Shown: positions 34,330 to 46,379, counted from the first letter of the stretch. The stretch: DNA of 64,000 nt from Gymnopus androsaceus JB14 (GCA_009733575.1 ML769389.1:496001-560000), one strand, 5' to 3'. The notes: generated by a model not told the origin, from the sequence alone. Translations and numbers: made by a program.

Positions 34330-35950
34330 ATGAGGCGCGGTTTTTTGACTACTTCCAAAGCCAAAAAGGCAATCGAAAAAGCTGTACCCGACGAATCAGC
34401 GTCTTCCAAAAGCAAGAAAATCACTGTTGAGACCAGCCATGCACCCGTCGCAGCGACTGGTAGGTAAAATATTCGAGCTCTCGACTGATCTTTTCTGCAA
34501 CTTTTTTTCTCAATGCAGGTATCCCTAAAGGCTACACATCCAGTAGAAGTTTCCAAGGATATGAATCCAACGCCTCGACCATGGATTACGATCCCGACAT
34601 GTACATCCTCACCACGGTTCCTTCTGTAGAGAGGGGCTCTCGTCTCGAAGACGTTCCCGGTGGTTGGGCAGAAGCTTTGGTCTCTGGTCATCGTCAAGCG
34701 CGCAATCTACAGCGCACCTGGTTTTCCTCGTGCTCCTCTTTCTCCTACAGGACGGCAAGGCTTACCGTATCAGTGAAGCTGGAGAAAAAGGGTCTAGGAA
34801 TGTTTGCGACGCGTCTCATACGTGCTGGAGACCTGATCATAGATGAACGACCGATGTTGTTCGTTCCTAATCAGCAATGCTGGGTCGGCCTATGATCCCA
34901 AGACATCTTTGCTTGATTTCACGCCCGAGGAGCAGAGACGGATTGTTTTGCATGAGCAAGAAAAGGTCGTGCAGATGGCCTTTGATAGGATGCCTCCCGA
35001 AAATCAGAAGGCTTTTATGACTATGGCTAATAGTCATGAGCTTGATGGGAGTGGGCCGCTTGTTGGGTATGCGGGTTCATTTTTCTATCGTGTTGCAGTG
35101 ATTGACGATCCTTTTTAATAGCCGTATTAGAACTAACGGTTTTGGTTGCGAGGGATTGAGGGATAAGGGTATGTGATAAGACTCACCTAGACTTCGGATT
35201 TTTGGCTCTTAACTTCTCTTATAGACGCGACCGGTCGTTTCGGAAGGTACTCTGCCATCTGTAAAGATACTACACGCATTAATCACAGGTTAATCCCTCT
35301 GCTTCATTCGCAATCTCCTTCTACATTCTAATCCCAATCTTAGTTGCACCCCAAACACCACCCGCCACTGGAACACCTCCAGCTTCTCCCTCCGCACCTA
35401 CGCCGTATGCGACATCCTTCCCGGCACCGAAATTACTCTCGCGTATTGTCACCCCTTTCGATTCTGCTGCTAAACGCGCCAAAGATTTGTCGTCGTATGG
35501 TATCACTTCCTGCGGCTGTGGTCCTTCTTGCGACCCCAACGACGAGCGATCCAAGATCGGCGATGAGCGTCGAGCAGCATTCAAAACTCCTATCATTCTG
35601 TCCCCTGGTATCCCTGGTATCCAACTACGCAACTGAACTCGGAGCCTGAAGACGCATGGGTTCAGCCAGCTGTCAAACGTCTAGCAGAACTCGAGGAGGA
35701 AGGACTTTCTGGCGCTCCGCTCTATCAAACTACGTTGTACCAGCTGGTGAACGCGTATACGCTTTTACAGGATGTGGAGAAGGTGTTGATGTATGCGAAC
35801 AAGCTCAAGGGACCGTATAAAGCACATGAGGAGAAGGAGCTGTCGAAGATCCATTTGTCTGAGGAGGAAATTCGAGCATCTCCGTATTGGATGATGGCAG
35901 AGATGAGAAAGATACCCGGAGGGATGCCTGTCTTGGTCGCAATTGCGTGA
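34330..35950 (+). pseudogene. SET-domain protein gene with serial frameshifts
   Basis: The family is recognisable from end to end: MRRGFLTTSKAKKAIEK at 34330, then after an intron GIPKGYTSSRSFQGYES and MDYDPDMYILTTVPSVERGS. The SET N-part is LGMFATRLIRAGDLIIDERP, and the core is RYSAICKDTTRINH|SCTPNTTRHW with LRTYAVCDILPGTEITLAYC. The C-terminus reads RLAELEEEGLSGAPLYQTTL to a stop at 35950. SET proteins methylate lysines of histones or other proteins; the NHSC and GTEIT segments are the cofactor and catalytic core. However, the frame changes without introns at least three times between about 34670 and 34800, again near 35445 (by a CCCC run) and near 35605. Either this is a pseudogene or the assembly has homopolymer indels here. 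A second SET relic stands 1.1 kb upstream. Confidence 0.72.
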
Positions 35951-36924
35951 ACTTTTGGTCTTTTTCTTGGTCTTTTCTTGCAAGTAGCACTCTACCCATC
36001 ACGTAGCTATACAGTCCTTATCGATGTGTATCCCTTTCTTCCGCCCAAGACGCCTTCGAGCCAGGCTTTCAGCCATGGAGGCTTGGATTGGATAGATAAA
36101 TACTGGAAGCGTTCCTGTTGCTGGAGCTTACCCGATGTGTAATAGTGGGTATCGGCTAGTGACTAAGTATGAGGCTCCGAAGTTACGGGCTTCGGTTTTT
36201 TGGGAGCGGAATTGGCGGTTACATCGTTCTCAGAAATTGGATGAGCTAGTTTTGGTCGTCGCACAGCTCCTTGTGAATGACTCACGCGTAATAGCACGTG
36301 AATAGCACATGGACCGTGTTTTTTCAGCGTTTATTTGTTTTTTCTCGATCATCTCCAAAGCGGACTGCTCTTCTTGGGCCATTATTGAAATCGAAAGGGT
36401 TCGTATACACACTCTCTCTCACTGGTATTCATACTGATGGAATCTTTTGTAGAGGTTGAACTAGAGAGCTTGCAGCTCAAGTTGTTTCGAAATCTATATT
36501 GTAGCAAGCGAAAAAGCAATGAATACGCTCTTCTCTCAGTCTTTGACAATAGATAAAGTCCTGGTCATTTATGCTATACCGTCTCGACAGTAACGCACTT
36601 CTGATTGAGCTTCTGCTCTGCCTGAAAGCCTTTACGACTCCGGTTAGTAGGTCTACTGCCACGGATGTTGTTGGAGGAATGCCCGAATTGAAGGATGCGA
36701 GCTCGTTATGCAGATAAAGTGGTCTCAGCTGAGTGTGCGTCTTTAAGATTCATGTCCTCCATAATCCGGCTCATTGTTGCTTTGTAACCAGCACTTTAAA
36801 GGCCGAATTTTTCAAATAATACTACAATAACAAGACAGTTTTTGAGAGAACTTAATTTGAGTTAAGCATCAACTACGACAGCCTTGTATGCCTTCCCCAC
36901 AGAAAACACGAAGCGTAATCATTA
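35951..36924. other. Intergenic region, nothing supported
   Basis: It lies between the SET gene and a minus-strand gene. Short frames only; no repeats or RNA genes are visible. Confidence 0.45.
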
Positions 36925-37332
36925 CTAGCCTCTGTGCTTCTTGTCAGTCACCGCCATCTCTATCCGCTGCGCCTTCTCAAGATCATCAAGGATCTGCCCA
37001 AGCACCTGCGTCACCCATGTTCGGCACGTTATCCCATTTCGTCGATTCTCATCAACTGTGGCATAACCCATCCCTCGAAAAGTCGCACTGCACGCTTTTG
37101 CGAAGTCTTCGTGTCCATGTTCAGAGTCAATTATATTGGCAGGACACTTCCGTACTCTGCAATATCCCAACACTGGTTCAGCGCCAGCGCTCAAGCCGAT
37201 TGTTGAGCGCTGCCCATTGATGAATCGTTGCCGAGCTTTTGCTGTTGATATGGACGCATGCCCAATGTACAGTAACTTGCCGTCGGAGGGAAGAGGTACA
37301 AAGCAGGGGCGAGTGAGCTTGTACCTGCCATT
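36925..37332 (-). CDS. Hypothetical protein, 3' exon
   Basis: An open exon of about 136 codons follows an acceptor (TTCACGTCCAG) at 37333 and ends with TAG at 36927-36925. It reads GRYKLTRPCFVPLPSDGKLL, then PANIIDSEHGHEDFAKACSA, TCRTWVTQVLGQILDDLEKA and a charged tail VTDKKHRG. The C...W..QVL pattern recalls small agaricomycete proteins of unknown function with a conserved C-terminal Cys-x-x-W helix. I cannot name a family. The first exon with the ATG must lie upstream of 37390 and is not resolved. No frame damage is seen in this exon. Confidence 0.5.
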   Translation of the reverse strand, partial: NGRYKLTRPCFVPLPSDGKLLYIGHASISTAKARQRFINGQRSTIGLSAGAEPVLGYCRVRKCPANIIDSEHGHEDFAKACSATFRGMGYATVDENRRNGITCRTWVTQVLGQILDDLEKAQRIEMAVTDKKHRG

Positions 37333-38147
37333 CTGGACGTGAATTTTAATTAATTGTGATAGCTATCGCTGAAGTTAGGGTTCTTTTCCAGATACTGGGT
37401 AACAGGTATCAATTTTATGTCAAGTTGGGATGAGAACTCCTCAAGCTACTATCAGGAACGCTCCTCGTTAGAGTAAAACGGGACCGAACATCATGATCAT
37501 CGATGAACGATAGCAACTTGATATGGATACATGGGAGCTACTCGTTGAATTCAAGTTTACGTTCTCCCGCTTCTCCATCGGAGGAAGAAGTAACCGAACC
37601 ACAAAGACGGGAACGCGCAAAGACGGGAACAAGGAGTCATCGCCATCGTCGTTGAGGCTCCTGTTATACCCTGTTCTATGGTTCAGAGTTAGTCACTCTG
37701 CACATGTATCTCGAGAGATTCTGCGAGAGGCTCAAGAAGTCCTCGTACCGGTGAATAAACATCTGGAGAATGCGTTGAAGCCATTGGTAATCCGGAGACT
37801 CAGATTGGGTCTCCGAGAGGCTCGGGCAGTGGCGAGTAAACTGCGTTGGAGTAAAGCTGGACGAGCATTGCATTATGTATCTTCTTTCTTCTTCAGGAGA
37901 CACCGAACTTCCTGTTTGCCTGTTTGCCGAAGACAATATCGCAACAAATGAACTGCGCCTGGAACACTCAACACCCGTGAAGCGATGCGAGGCGATGAAA
38001 TCACAATACACTTATCTATATCCGGTAAATCGTAATCGGTGATTCACAATCCGATCTAGTGTATATAAGGACCGCTAACGACGGTTTCAATCCCCAGTTT
38101 CTTTCTTTACTTCCACTTACTCGTACACTTCATTCATATTATCAACC
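37333..38147. other. Intergenic region between divergent genes
   Basis: It holds the missing first exon of the hypothetical gene and the promoter of the CipC-like gene. A plus-strand frame at 37523-37951 is open but lacks family resemblance. Confidence 0.4.
38062..38068 (+). promoter_or_regulatory. TATA box of the CipC-like gene
   Basis: TATATAA in GTGTATATAAGGACCGC lies about 80 bp before the ATG, giving a leader of around 50 nt. A strong TATA fits a highly inducible gene. Confidence 0.6.
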
Positions 38148-38711
38148 ATGGGTTTCTTCCACCACGAATCTGACCAGGCGCAGGCTTACAACGAGGTTTT
38201 TGCTCTACCCTTTTCATCTTCTCAGTCGATTAACTGTAATCCAGGTCACCAATGCCCCTCACAAGGCTGCGTTGTCTCACGAATTGATTGCTGCTGCTGC
38301 CTCCTACGAGGTCCGCTACTTTCCTCCTATTCTCCTATTCCATCGACAACTGATTATCGATGGATCATTAGGCTGCCAAGGCGTATGAGAAACATTGTGC
38401 CACTAATGGAAAACCCGCAAGCCATGCTCAAGCCAAGGAACTCCTGTTCGTATTCAACCTCTTCGACAACGAAATCATCTATGTTCTTACCGTGCATCCT
38501 TCTTTCCCAGTGCTGCTTTCTCCGGTGCCTTCGTTGACCACATGGTTGAGAGCAAAGGAGTAAGTCGTCGTCATCTATCCATTGACTCCTTTAGCTAATC
38601 GTTTTCTTTCTTTCCACTTAGCTCGACTTCGTCGACAAGGAAAAGGCTAAGCACCAAGCCAAGAAGCAGGCTGAGGATGGTCTGCAGTCCCACGCCGAAT
38701 GGCAGTACTAA
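38148..38711 (+). CDS. CipC-like protein (DUF3759)
   Basis: Five short exons join in phase to about 110 residues: MGFFHHESDQAQAYNE, VTNAPHKAALSHELIAAAAS, AAKAYEKHCATNGKPASHAQ, AFSGAFVDHMVESKG and LDFVDKEKAKHQAKKQAEDG, ending SHAEWQY. This is the concanamycin-induced protein C family, small cytosolic fungal proteins strongly induced by stress or during interactions with other organisms. Their molecular role is not known. All family blocks are present and intact. A TATA box stands about 80 bp upstream. There is no signal peptide, as usual for the family. Confidence 0.9.
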
Positions 38712-39545
38712 ATTGTTCGTTCGATGGACGTATTACGGAACGGACTAGCTTGATCATTGTAACAGAAGAAACGAAGAAGATGTAAATCATAATTTCTGTG
38801 CCATATAACAAACGAAGTATCTTGTAATTCGTCGCGCTTGCCAGTGCCGTCTTCGTGCCTCTTCGTATTCCAGTGCAAGAGCAGCTGGCCTTCGGAGTGA
38901 TTATATCTGATCATATCCCTGTGGATCAAGACAGCTGAGCAGATATCTTAACTCACTTTTCCATCACTGTCGGTTGTTGATAAGTGGCGCCATCTGAGAC
39001 AATGTACGCGTTTGTGGTGCTTGCGAGTCGCGTTACTTCTGATCTACGCTGATTTACTAACCAATTAACAACACTGAATCTTCCAGATCTAGAGTCCCAT
39101 GTTTCTAATCCTTCTCGGATTACTGCTCGCAGAAAACTTTTTGGGCTCTGTATCTCTTCCTTCTGCCGATGCTCTTTTTTCGTCGAAGGTCCTGAAACGA
39201 CGAGCGTTTTCCCAGAATCAGAGAAACGACTCGTGTGCTTAACTCTCCTATCAAAGCCCAGGATCTAAATGAATCAGCCTATGTCGATCCAAGAAGTACT
39301 GAGCTCAAGGGTAGGTTATTATTCAAATCGACGCTAGACCCACGATTGCTATCAAACTTATATGCTGACTACAGTTATATATTGGTGATTCTTATCCAGC
39401 GTAACCAGTACTTACGATTCATGTTTACTAAGAAAGCGGTTAATTACTCAGGAAGCGAGAATCATCAGTCAGATGATGATTGCTTTCCCTCATTAATAAA
39501 AGGCCTGCGTTTCTCCCACTTGGTTATTCATCTAGAGCCCCACAA
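38712..39545. other. Intergenic region upstream of the first hydrolase
   Basis: This is the promoter region of the dienelactone-hydrolase gene. An open frame at 39235-39549 has no resemblance to a known family and overlaps the promoter, so it is not called. Confidence 0.4.
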
Positions 39546-40784
39546 ATGAGCCTCTGCGAAGATTGTATCAAAGGTGTGTACACTGTATTTCCTTCCATCC
39601 GGAGGATTCTGTATACGGTACTACCGTACTTTGATTGAACGCTTCTTTATGTTTCCATTGCTAGGTGTCAGACACGAGGGAACACCCGAAGGAAAATGGG
39701 AGACCATCAACGGAATTGAATGTTACGTGGCCACTCCCAGCGACGCTGCATCCCAGAAAGACGCTGTTCTTCTCTACCTGGCTGATATCTTTGGAGCACA
39801 ATCACCGAATGCCCAGGTTTGCGCTGCTCAAGTTACTCAATGTTACTACATTACATATACTCAACTGAATCGTACAGCTTTTGGCAGACGATTTCGCCAG
39901 GAACGGAATCAAGGTGTGTATTACAATACTTTACGCCGGAAGTGCGAGTATACTGAGTATATATACATGACAGACTGTGATGCCCGACTATCTTAGCAAC
40001 GACCCTATCCCTGTGGAAGTATGGACTGATGAGGTTGGTTGCGGCTATCTACTACAAACTATCCTAACCTTCGCCATCGTCCTCCCTTTGATTTTGTAGG
40101 AAAAGCGCAAAACCCTCGATATTCAAGGCTGGTTAAGCCACCACGGAGCCACTGTAACGCGTGGTATCCTCGACAAGGCCATCGCTGGACTCAAGGACCA
40201 AGGTATCACAAAATTCGCTGCGACAGGCTTCTGTTTTGGAGGTATGCAACGCAAGTTCAATTTCGGTAGAAAGAGTCGTGTGACATTTACTTGCGTAGGG
40301 AGATACGTCTTCGATCTAGCATTCGATAACATCATATCCGTATCTATTGCAAGCCATCCATCGATGTTGAAATCTCCCGAGGACTTGGAGGTACGATTTT
40401 TTCCCCAGCGGTGTTACTACGCTCTCAGTACCATCCCAATCTCATAGAAATACTTCTCCACCTCCCGTGCGCCGCTTCTTCTCAACACCTGCACGATTGA
40501 TGAGCAGTTCCCTCAATCGGCTCAATCTCAGGCTGATGCTATTTTCGGAGAAGGAAAGTTTGCACCGGGTTACAAACGGGAGTATTTCGACGGGGTGAGC
40601 AGATCCAGTAGATCACTTTATGCTCGTATCTAACTGACTGATCTCGTAGTGTACCCATGGATTTGCCGTCCGTGGTGACCTGAGCGATCCGAAAGTGAAG
40701 GCGGGCAAAGAGGGTGCATTCGATGCCTCGGTGAAATGGCTAAATGAGTATGGCTTTGGATCTGCCAGTAGCGGCGACAAGTGA
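39546..40784 (+). CDS. Dienelactone hydrolase family protein, copy 1
   Basis: Eight short exons begin MSLCEDCIKG and continue VRHEGTPEGKWETINGIECY, LLYLADIFGAQSPNAQ, DDFARNGIK, TVMPDYLSNDPIPVEVW, GWLSHHGATVTRGILDKAIA, FAATGFCFGG, YVFDLAFDNIISVSIASHPS, LLNTCTIDEQFPQSA, YFDGCTHGFAVRGDLSDP and a stop at 40784. The catalytic set of the family is visible: nucleophilic Cys in GFCFGG, Asp in CTIDEQF and His in CTHGF. These alpha/beta hydrolases open lactones such as dienelactone in aromatic degradation; fungal members often act on other small esters. The protein is cytosolic, with no signal peptide. The same-family gene at 53713 shares an almost identical first exon and exon plan. One shared intron (from 39914) has an ordinary GT donor here. 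Confidence 0.92.
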
Positions 40785-40916
40785 AAATAGCTTATGAAAG
40801 AGGGTCATGGTGGACCTAGTAGAGACCTACGGAATATATAGGCTCGTCAAGGCTTCTGTGCCCCTTTATACTTGAATTCATACTACGATAACATAATTGC
40901 TACAAAAATCCAACAT

Positions 40917-41969
40917 CTATAGAAGCTTTCCCTGCGCTTTCTTGCGCAAGATGTCCAAGCCAGCCTTGTGGTCTGCCGTGTCGACCCGCTGGCGAAGATG
41001 GAAGAAAGCAATTAATATCAAAACCCGTGTTCGGATCTAGGAAACCTCACCATCGTGGCAATACTCTTATACTCCTGAAGAAATTTTCCATTAAGATACC
41101 TACAAGAATATGATCTTCAGCTATGACACAATTAGCCAATAGTTTGAAAAAACTTACTCAATATATGGAGTTGTTGCATTGACGAAGATAGGTGGGCCTA
41201 CTCCGCGTATTTCTTTAGGGAGTTTGAACTCTTTAAATGCCTTGACCTTCTCGGGGGTGATGAGCCGCCAGTTATAATTGACCGTCATGCTATCTGGCCA
41301 AGGCTGCCAGACGAAATTCGCCGAAACTGTCTTGTCGACTTCGGACTGAGGCATACCCCGTTTCACCATTTCTTTTGCTCCCGCTTCTCCTATCTCGACT
41401 AACCTACTGTTAATACCTCTCTTATTCTGGACAAACAGGATCTTCAAGCCCATCCTCTGCTTCCCGCTCGAGTCTGGGAGGTGACCTGGAATGGGACAGA
41501 CGGTGGTCATGAAGTACACGGAATGAGTCTTCGCAAGGTTCAAGTCGCCGCTGGCGAGATTGAGACTGGCGATGAGAATGAATTCGATGAGACGAAGAAT
41601 CTCCTCGTTTTGAGTGACAAAGCGGGCCATGTGAAGTACAGGATTGGTTTTGTTGAGCGCTGTGTTCCCGTGGGCAGCTTGTCTTGTCGCGCAAGCAGAT
41701 TTATGTGTCCCCCTTGGATTATTCGAGTCAGTCTCAATCCAATGTACCGAGCAAGATATGCAACTACCAGTCCTTTTTTTGACATTCTTTGCTGCAGTAC
41801 CACACCTGTTTACACTTTTTGTCGATGTTAGCGAAATTCTACGATTTTTGGGACTTGGATCGCAAACACTCACAGCAGAGCATTGCTGCAAATTTCCAGC
41901 TGCATAGTCGAGTTTATTACAAGTTGCACAGAACGCAGCTTTCTTGCAGTATCTCTGGGAGGAGGCCAT
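40917..41969 (-). CDS. MYND-type zinc-finger protein
   Basis: The start at 41969 is MASSQRYCKKAAFCATCNK. After two introns the finger assembles as CATC...CSA-CKQVWYCSKECQKKDW-GTHKSAC, the C2-C2-YC-C-H-C pattern of MYND zinc fingers, which bind proline-rich partner proteins. To obtain CKQVWYC the first intron must end AAAAAG rather than at the later AACAG; both are in phase but only the former restores the zinc-binding cysteine. The rest (FVTQNEEILRLIEFILIASL, then IPGHLPDSSGKQRMGLKILF) is typical of agaricomycete MYND proteins of unknown role. The last exons end in RVDTADHKAGLDILRKKAQG, stop at 40917. The gene converges on the hydrolase, whose stop is 132 bp away. Confidence 0.82.
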
Positions 41970-42299
41970 TGGAGTGTTGAAGATCGTTCGAGCTTGAAAC
42001 CTCCAACCTTATCTTTACATAAATTTGAGCTTAACGGTATTTGGTCTAGTAGGTCATGAGCTTCTTTGGCACGTACGAATCGCGAGGAGCTGGCCAAAAC
42101 TGATGAACCCCCCGTTTTCGGAAATTTTATTCCCACAGCTCCAAAATTCATTGCTCCTCATCTTTCTGGCTTGTAGTACAATGGATTGAACTCTTGTACC
42201 TCCGCTTTTTCATTGCGTAGGTAGTAAATACATACATCTAGTGAAATACCAAATTCCAGAGGTAGAAAGACCCAAAACTCCACCAAGGAAGCATGAAAT
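41970..42299. other. Promoter side of the MYND gene, boundary of transposon block
   Basis: Nothing coding is supported. Somewhere after 42170 the composition shifts to AT-rich, CpG-poor sequence that continues through the transposon nest. Confidence 0.4.
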
Positions 42300-43284
42300 T
42301 ATGTCTGACCCCATAACAACCTTCAACCATGTTTGCAACACTACAAGATCCTCACAAATGGCCCAAAGACTACACTAAATGCACGCCTACAAAAATCCGT
42401 GCCATCCTGATCTATTGTGATGATGAACAGATATCTTGGAACAAGATTCTTACCCAGCCTTTATTTGTGGGAACCTCCTTATCAAAAAAGACAATTTAAA
42501 AGCACTGTTGTGATGCAAAAGTGCATGACAATGATTGCTATTGGACTGGGAAGAAGGCAGAACCTGGTGGGAGGCCTCAAAAAATCAGCAAAGCCACTTT
42601 AGAGGAGGTTACAAACCAGTTCGACACAGGAGAATTGCATGATGGAGCACATGCACAACATTGCTGCTTTCCTGATGTTTCTGAGTGCACAGTCCACTGA
42701 AACCTTTGCAAAGCTGGTTTTGAGGGTTTCATGCAGCCAAAGAAGCCCTTGTTGAAGCTGGAGCATATTGTCAGCCACCCCATTTGGTGGAACAAGCATC
42801 TTGCTTGGGAGTCTCCAGAGATTTTCAACCAAAACAGAGTCATCTTCTCAGATGAGAAAAAGTTTGAGCTCGAGCATTCAGATGGGTGGTGATACTCTCA
42901 AAGGAGGAGAGGAGAAGGCCGATTAGATGAACATTGTGTCCAGAAAAGAACTTTGCATGGGGCTGGAAAGGGAAAAGACAAGAGAAGTATGCTTGTTTGG
43001 GCTTGTATTGGACCTTGGGGTGCTGGACCCATTGTATGGCTGACAGGGCTGGTGAATTCCGACCAGTATATCAAAGTTCTCGAGGCCAACTTACTCCCCT
43101 TTCCTTGCTATACTTCTGCCTTGTCACCCTGACAATTTCTTCTTCCACCAGAAGACATTAGGGCCTCACAGTGGCAGATTATCTGGTGCTTTGCAGAACT
43201 CTCAGTACTTAGCCATGTTGTCACCTGCTGCATGTTCATATGCCTTTAAAGTGTAAGGATGGGAAATGTGCCTTTGATGAGGCA
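42300..43284 (+). pseudogene. Tc1/mariner-like transposase relic (left part)
   Basis: With several stops and frame changes the plus strand still reads as a DDE transposase: KISKATLEEVTNQFDTGE, then IFNQNRVIFSDEKKFELEHS (the first catalytic Asp in FSDE), SMLVWACIGPWGAGPIVW and LTGLVNSDQYIKVLEANLLP. These are the family's core blocks in the right order. Stops are TGA at several places. The relic is cut at 43284 by the LTR element, and a further piece continues after 50525. It is non-functional. Confidence 0.72.
43145..43222 (+). repeat. Inverted repeat partner of 52240-52314
   Basis: About 75 bp beginning ATTAGGGCCTCACAGTGGCA matches the reverse complement of 52240-52314 with a few differences. 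The two copies face each other across the transposon block. Confidence 0.6.
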
Positions 43285-43773
43285 TGTCAGCGACTAGTTC
43301 CCCACAACACAAGGTACCAGGTGTCACAACTTCCAACTTAGGCAAAGAGACAAACAATGAAGAAAAGAGAAGAAGATGATATTGAGAACTAGGAGGTATT
43401 GACAAGATTGAAGCTAAGGACTAAGCTACAGTTACAACTACTATATATACTAAAGTACAAACCCTAAGCCCATAGCCCTATGCCCTAACCATGCAATAAC
43501 AATGCATGAAACAATGAAAGACAACAAGAAAATGACAATAAGTAATGATAGGTCAATCATACAAGTATGGACATGTTAGCATGTGTTATGATTGGAAACA
43601 ATCATACTCTGATTGGAAACAATCATACTCTGATTGACTGAACTCTAATACATAGCCAATTAGTATAGCTGCATGTCTAAACAAGCGCATGCTTATAGAT
43701 ATACAGAAGTAAATAAAGGAAAGTGATAAGGAGATAATACCATGTGTCTGATAAGATAAGAACATTCATAACA
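43285..43773 (-). repeat. 3' LTR (left LTR)
   Basis: It is 489 bp against 468 bp for its partner. The extra 21 bp is a tandem doubling of GATTGGAAACAATCATACTCT near 43590-43635. Other differences from the right LTR are mostly C/T or G/A transitions. Confidence 0.85.
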
Positions 43774-44895
43774 TTACCCCCTCTTTAGGATGTGATTTCC
43801 ACATTGTGCAAGCTTTGCGGTCATTGATTCTGTAGGCATGGAGGTTGGGATAGGTGTCATTAAGGATTCTGGGATGGGATGGAAGAGGTGTTTGGGAAAT
43901 GATGACATGGATATTTTGAGTTTTTGAATTTCTTTTGATTGTGGTTTAGAGGGGTTTTTGTTGTGAAATTCCTTGATAGTGTCCTTCGCTTTATCAAGAT
44001 TTGATACTGGTTCCCATGTCATTTCATGTGGTCCATATCCTTTCCATTTGACCTTGTACAACACCTTACTCCTCTTATTCTGCTTTGAATCAACTATTTC
44101 TTCTACTTTGTACTCTGGTTCTTCTCCTTTGATTTCTATGGGTGGCGGATTTGTGTTTTGGGGTTGGTTCGGGAATTGTGGAGGGTGGTATGGTGTAAGG
44201 AGAACTTCATTGAAAACGTTATGAATGTTTCTTCAGGTTTTCAGAATTTTGAGTTTGTAGGAACTTTGACTGACTTTTTCTAGTACTTTGAAGGGTCCAA
44301 AACGTTTGTTGTCTAGCTTCTTCATTGGACAACTTGTTGTAATGTTTATCCCTTCGAGCCACACCTTGTTTCCTACTTTGTATTCTCTTGACTTGTTATG
44401 TTTCTTGTTATAGTAACGAGTCATATCTTCAGCTGCTTTCTTTAGCGCTAATCCTACTTTGTCTTGTACCTTCCTCATACTATCAGCAAACTTTTGGGCA
44501 GATGGATTTGAAGATTTTTCTTTCGGAGCAGTGCCTTTATAAGGGTGACAGCCCATGTCAGCAAAGAACGGAGTGACTTTGGTGGCTGAGTGTACTCAAT
44601 CATTGTATGCGAATTTGGCTGTGGGTAACCATTCATGCCAGTCAGATTGATGATAGTTGATGAAAAAACAAAGATAATGTTTGGTTTCTTGGTTTGTTTG
44701 TTCCATTTGTCCATTAGTCTGAGGATGGTATGCCATTGTGAAGTTTGCTTCAATTCCGAGTTGTTTGTAGAGTTCCTTCATAAATCCTGAATGGAATTGT
44801 GAACCTTGATCATGTACAATCTTTCGGAAAAGTCTGTGAATAGGGAAGATCTTTTCTCTATACATTCGTGCCATGCCTTCTGATGTTAATGACAT
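43774..44895 (-). pseudogene. Integrase C-terminal part and chromodomain of the LTR element
   Basis: The integrase core has IVHDQGSQFHSGFMKELY and YHPQTNGQMEQTNQETKHYL, with catalytic Asp and later Glu visible. The C-terminal part reads EGINITTSCPMKKLDNKRFG. A chromodomain at about 43970-44110 reads SKVLYKVKWKGYGPHEMTWE and lets such elements recognise histone marks. Stops interrupt the frame at 44596-44598 and 44233-44235. Confidence 0.82.
43777..43786 (-). other. Polypurine tract of the LTR element
   Basis: On the minus strand AAAGAGGGGG stands three bases before the 3' LTR, the expected place of the plus-strand DNA primer. Confidence 0.7.
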
Positions 44896-44916
44896 GTGGG
44901 TAGGGAAAAGTCTAAT

Positions 44917-46379
44917 TCACTTTGTATAGTGATCAGCGAATACGGCTATAGCATCAAATCCTCCCACTTCTGGTAGTTTTCCAATTAGGTCAACTCCTAC
45001 AAATTCCCAAGGTCCAGATGGTTTGTTATGAGAATTGAGGTGTCTGACGGGTTTATTCTGATGAATTTTTGTGGCTTGACATTTCTCACATCCCTTTATG
45101 TATATTTGGATGTTGTTTCCGATTCCTGGCCACCAGTAATTATGAGTGACTAATTCCCATGTTTTGTATTGACCTGGATGTCCTCTGAGGATTGTATCGT
45201 GGTGTTTCTTATAATTTCTCCTTGTAATTCTTGGTTTTTTGGAAAATAGATTTGATTTTTCCATGTAACAATTCCACCATGTTCGTTAACCCAGTATTTG
45301 TCTTTTCCATTCAGTGCTTTGACTACCGATTTGTCCATATTGTTGGCATATTTTATGATTTTGTTGATTATGGCATCTTCTGGACTCTCAGTTTCACGGA
45401 TTATGTTGATGAAAAATTCAGGTTTCAGAACAATGATGTCTTTGTTATCATTCACCCCTGTCTCAAGGTTTGTCATCCTTGACAAAGCATCTGCTTTTCC
45501 CATAGAAGTACCTGGTTTATGATGGAGAATGAATTTGTACTCTGGTAGTTCCATGACCCAACATGCTTGTCTGCAATTGAGTTTTTGTGGTTTACAGAAG
45601 TATTGGAGATTCTGATGATTGGTCCATATTTCAAATGGTTCTCTAGTGTCCATAAGGTACTGGCACCATTCCAATAATGAATCCATGATAGCCATCATTT
45701 CTTTGTCATAAATCTCATAATTACGTTCAACGTCATTGAGTGAACAAGATCTGAAAGCTACTGGTCTCCATTTTCCATCAACCTGTTGTGATAGGACAAC
45801 ACCATTGGCAAAGTCAGATGAATCAGCTTCTACTCGGAATTTCCCATTGTTGAGGGGAATTACTAGTGTAATGTCTTCAGCAATTCTTGACTTTAGAGTT
45901 TCAAAAGCTTGAAACTCTTCAGGACCCCATGACCATTCTGCATTTCCTGTGAGTTTGCTAAGAGGTCTGGCAACATGACTGAACCCTTGGATGAAGTGTC
46001 TAAAGAAGTTGCAAAATCCTAAAAAGGATTGAATATCGTGTTTCTTCTTTGGGACTGGCCAGTCTTTGACTGCTTCAACTTTCTTTGGATCCATTCTCAC
46101 TTGTCCATTTCCAACAATGATACCAAGGTAGTCAACGTGTGGTGATTCGAATGTGCATTTCTCTGGTTTGAGATAGAGACCATTCTCTTTAAGGATTTTA
46201 AGGACTTCATGTACAATGCAATGGTGTTCTTCAATGGTGTCTGTGAATACAAGGATATTGTCCATATATACAATTACATGTCCTTCATTGATTAGATGTT
46301 TCAGAATGTGATTCATGAATGCTTGGAATGTTGCAGGAGAGTTCGTAAGGCCAAAGAACATGACCATTGGTTCGAACAA
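44917..46379 (-). pseudogene. Reverse transcriptase end, RNase H and integrase start of the LTR element
   Basis: It contains FFGLTNSPATFQAFMN, then YMDNILVFT where the catalytic pair YxDD is reduced to DN, then FLGFCNFFRHFIQGFS. RNase H reads VEADSSDFANGVVLSQQ. The integrase H2C2 finger is HDTILRGHPGQYK followed by CEKCQATK. Because the second active-site Asp is Asn, this copy could not reverse transcribe. It ends at a stop at 44917-44919 after FADHYTK. Confidence 0.85.

Noticed and set aside
37523..37951. Open plus-strand frame of 142 codons
   Set aside because: No family resemblance, no splice context, and an equally open frame on the other strand; left uncalled.
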